Of a stretch of 64,000 nt of DNA, positions 62,401-64,000 are shown piece by piece. Source of the DNA: Duganella sp. BuS-21 (lineage in GTDB: Bacteria > Pseudomonadota > Gammaproteobacteria > Burkholderiales > Burkholderiaceae_D); assembly GCA_041874725.1 (NCBI GenBank), contig CP097466.1, forward strand, positions 4,154,001 through 4,218,000. Direction: 5' to 3'. The notes beneath the pieces are model-generated. The model did no database searches, was not told the DNA's origin, and saw only the letters and a list, made by a program, of their open reading frames with translations. The number at the start of each line of letters is the position of its first letter. Position 1 is the first letter of the stretch. The position numbers and the translations under genes were made by a program.

Positions 62401-63161
62401 TGTTCCATGCGGGTGGCGCGCTGGTACCAGCCTGCCTTCAGTTGCGCGAGCTGCGCCTGCTGCTGCCGTTGCACGCCGGCGATCAGCGCGCCCAGCGATT
62501 CGCCGCGACCGGCGGCATCGCCGATGATGTCGGCGCGCTTGACCAAGTCGCGGATCGATTTTTTCAATGCGCCGACCTCGCTCCAGCAGGACAGCAGCGC
62601 TTCCAACGAGACCGCGTTCAGCGGATACACTTGCTGGCGCCAGTAATCGTGCGCGGCGTCTTCGAACAGCGCTTGTTCGTCGCTGACCAGTTCTTCGTCG
62701 AACAGGCTGCCGCTGTCGAAGGCGTGCTCGCGCAGCATGCGCTGGCACCAGGCGTCGATGGTGAAAATAGCGGCTTCGTCCATGGTCTCGGCGGCCAGCT
62801 GCAAGCGGTGCGCGGCTTGCTGCTGCGCACCGCGGTCGGGATAGGATACCAGGATCTCGTCCAGGTATTCATCGCGCTTTGGCTGCGGCTCGGTGGCGCG
62901 GAAGTAGGCGGCCGCCTCCACCAGCCGCTCGCGCACCCGGTTGGACAGCTCGCGCGTGGCGGCGCGGGTGAAGGTCATCACCAGGATATCGGCCGGCAGC
63001 AAGGGACGCTGGTAGGCGTTGTCGTCGCCGTGGCCCAGCACCAGGCGCACGTACAGCGCGGCGATGGTCCAGGTTTTGCCGGTGCCGGCGCTGGCCTCGA
63101 TCAGGCGCGAGCCGTGCAGCGGAAAGGTCAGCGGCGCGAGTTGATTTGCTGCGTTGTTCAT
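59463..63161 (-). CDS. recB: Exodeoxyribonuclease V subunit RecB
   Basis: A 1232-residue UvrD-type helicase with a C-terminal nuclease. Walker A is EASAGTGKT (Lys29), helicase motifs include LVDEFQDTAPNQYQIF and VTVHKSKGLEYPLVYLP, and the nuclease site is DLVFEHQGRYWVLDYKSN (Asp1122, Asp1135, Lys1137). Start ATG 63161 overlaps the recC stop by 4 bp (ATGA); further in-frame codons lie inside recC. The length is normal for RecB. RecBCD processes double-strand breaks to load RecA. Confidence 0.96.
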   Translation of the reverse strand: MNNAANQLAPLTFPLHGSRLIEASAGTGKTWTIAALYVRLVLGHGDDNAYQRPLLPADILVMTFTRAATRELSNRVRERLVEAAAYFRATEPQPKRDEYLDEILVSYPDRGAQQQAAHRLQLAAETMDEAAIFTIDAWCQRMLREHAFDSGSLFDEELVSDEQALFEDAAHDYWRQQVYPLNAVSLEALLSCWSEVGALKKSIRDLVKRADIIGDAAGRGESLGALIAGVQRQQQAQLAQLKAGWYQRATRMEQWIAQHRAVDPKCFNGNKMRPDSLVAWFNGLRAWAQNPASVMPDISETAWNRLATEGIEDAFSKNFSTAIPEDFEETQALKNALLEIEPLSHALYRHAAAAVAERMAELKKRSRQFGFADMLDRLNAALQGENGAALRKRITDQYPVALVDEFQDTAPNQYQIFNELYRVADNDPATGLFLIGDPKQSIYGFRGADIHSYLSARRATAGRHYQLGTNYRSTKAVVDAVNHLFMHAESRAADQGFPRGAFRFRDIVTRENPLPFEAVGAKGRDERMVDAAGDLPALVLACSAAQDLKADSYREFFAHHCAEDIVAKLNAQRVGFDDGKDFKRLQPADIAVLVRDRKEAAAIRRALQRRGVPSVYLSDKDSVTDSEEAADVLRWLSAVANPLDGALARTAYATRTAGLALAELARLSSDELAWEERVEQLKTLHIIWQRQGVLAMLRRFIHQLRLPATLLQQAGGERRLTNLLHLAELLQSASRQLDGEQALIRWLAEQIEGGEGAGDERVLRLESDAELVKVVTVHKSKGLEYPLVYLPFAVTARKVERRNRSFFEFSDDDGVRRIDMALSDTAMELVERARLQEDLRLMYVALTRARHFLWLGVTALSARKAGDNTLHESALGYLLTGGVPLPSDLMMERWHHACQGCDPISIATLPMGAQPATHLSRVEQRPPLLEPQHYGGRFERDWSVGSFSSLARRTGPTGAISAAGLVPRDGLQEKLLEEGESPSMVLPGRVEDAPWHRFPRGSVPGNFLHEQLEWMGQEGFAVIDSEHFETRLTRRVQRAGWGNRLDDTLAWLRVIAGTPLPYLDAPLSSIAEPLPEMEFWFPSERLVTSALDRLCAAHLLGGVARPALPERELHGMLKGFCDLVFEHQGRYWVLDYKSNALGGGDAAYHEAALIGAMAEHRYDIQGAIYMLALHRLLQSRLGDAYDPAVQLGGAIFMFLRGIGNPQTRGCYLMAPDPELLEGLDSLLGASHE

Positions 63162-64000
63162 GCCGAGCCCTCGCCGTCGATCTGCTCGACCGTAATAAAG
63201 TGTTCCATCCATTCCGCCAGCGGGCCATACAGGGCGCGCGATACATCGTCGAAATCGTCCTCCACGCTGAGGGCGGCGAAGTCCGGCCACAAACGCGCCA
63301 GGCACAGGTCCTGGTTCTCGCCGCCGATGTCGAAGCCGCCGTCGTACACGGCCCGTGGATCGCCTTCCTGCACCAGTGCCAGCGCCGTCTTGCAGGCGGT
63401 CGGCAAGGGCCGGTTCATGCCGTCGCGCCACAGGCACACCAGTTCGCGCAGGGCTTGCTGCGCCTGCACCGGGTCCAGCGGCGTCATGGTGACGATGGCG
63501 TCGCGCGCCACCAGGTAACCGGTGACCTGCATGCCGGTGGCCGATATGGCCAGCTGGCGCAGCCACATGGCGATCAGTTTGTCGCCGCGCGGCTTGCCCT
63601 GCTTGTCGGCCACGCGCGAGGACATCTGCGCCAGCCACACGGTGTCGCTGCCGTTGCTGCGCAGCTGATCGATCCAGTCGTCCAGCGGCACGCCGGCCAG
63701 CACCAGATTCAGCGCCACCTTGGGCGCCGGCAGTTCGTAGTGCTGGCGCAGCGTCAGCCACGCGCAGCGCACCGGCACCAGCGCCTGCACCAGCTGGTCC
63801 TGATACTGCTGGCCGATCAGGCCGATCGGCAGCACGCCTTCGCGCGCCAGGCGGCCGGCGCGCTGGGTCAGTTTGTCGTAGACCTGGTCGATTTCCTCCG
63901 GCGTTTCGGCGTCATCGAGCAGGGTGTCTTCCAGCAGGTAGCGTTCCAGCGCGTTGAGCGAGAACGGTTCCTCGTCCTCGCCCACCAGCGCGGATTCAAC
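63158..64000 (-). CDS. recC: Exodeoxyribonuclease V subunit RecC (partial, N-terminus beyond right edge)
   Basis: The C-terminal 281 or so residues of RecC. The frame is open to the right edge, with ALVGEDEEPFSLNALERYLLEDTLL typical of RecC just inside it, followed by GRLAREGVLPIG and the domain that mimics an inactive nuclease and scans for Chi. Identification is supported by coupling to recB and recD downstream. Confidence 0.93.
   Translation of the reverse strand, partial: VESALVGEDEEPFSLNALERYLLEDTLLDDAETPEEIDQVYDKLTQRAGRLAREGVLPIGLIGQQYQDQLVQALVPVRCAWLTLRQHYELPAPKVALNLVLAGVPLDDWIDQLRSNGSDTVWLAQMSSRVADKQGKPRGDKLIAMWLRQLAISATGMQVTGYLVARDAIVTMTPLDPVQAQQALRELVCLWRDGMNRPLPTACKTALALVQEGDPRAVYDGGFDIGGENQDLCLARLWPDFAALSVEDDFDDVSRALYGPLAEWMEHFITVEQIDGEGSA

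Noticed and set aside
60549..63518. Plus-strand open frame of 989 codons opposite recB
   Set aside because: A shadow of recB; recB has intact helicase and nuclease motifs and is coupled to recC and recD.
63161..63761. Longer RecB start extending into recC
   Set aside because: The extension overlaps the recC coding region in another frame and is Arg/Ala-rich noise; ATG at 63161 with an ATGA overlap is the natural start.

Overview
The window is high-GC bacterial chromosome (hand counts in coding lines are mostly 60-75% GC) and is densely coding. RelA, ScoAB, ETF-quinone oxidoreductase, DctA, RecBCD, c-di-GMP proteins and a Gram-negative flagellum with L and P rings point to a betaproteobacterium. 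An Oxalobacteraceae member (Massilia/Duganella/Janthinobacterium-like) is my best guess. That is inference from gene content and style; no marker rRNA is present.

Layout. (1) 1-12.8 kb, metabolism and stress: an operon on the minus strand (alpha/beta hydrolase, RidA, RelA, the last cut by the left edge), 3-hydroxybutyrate dehydrogenase, the C4-dicarboxylate carrier DctA, a HAF-repeat protein, a small periplasmic binding protein, scoAB with a divergent PAS-LuxR regulator, an SDR and ETF-ubiquinone oxidoreductase. Together these suit use of ketone bodies, PHB-derived hydroxybutyrate and C4 acids. (2) 13.0-47.2 kb, one continuous flagellar locus: fliC and a FliK-like gene; flhA-flhB-fliRQPNM on the minus strand; fliEFGHIJ; fliD-fliS-fliT-fliK-fliL-fliA-motA-motB-flgM-flgN plus a separate GH73 muramidase; flgA on the minus strand; flgBCDEFGHIJKL; and a terminal unknown, possibly hook-associated, gene. 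This order, with sigma-28, motor and chaperones in one block, no fliO, no che genes and no flhDC, matches the second (lateral, Flag-2) flagellar systems described in Vibrio, Aeromonas and E. coli 042 rather than a normal primary system. (3) 47.2-57.4 kb, mixed genes: a PAS-PAS-GGDEF-EAL protein, an amino-acid ABC permease and binding protein without an ATPase, a MepK-like peptidase, a TonB-C-like secreted protein, a degenerate EAL protein, a class II glutamine amidotransferase, a GNAT, a sulfate-binding protein and a PbpG-like endopeptidase. (4) 57.5-64.0 kb: recD-recB-recC on the minus strand, recC cut by the right edge.

The most interesting material is the lateral-type flagellar locus and its departures from the norm: FlgJ split into two genes, a FliM with no CheY-P-binding N-terminus and a repeat insertion, NPEH in place of NPTH in FlhB, two FliK-like genes, and a roughly 40% GC gap where the lateral master regulator lafK normally sits. 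Several palindromic repeats (a 35-bp-arm inverted repeat at the flhA end, a repeated TCGGACCCC palindrome, an inverted REP-like pair inside a gene end) show active repeat families. I found no tRNA, rRNA, CRISPR array or transposase.
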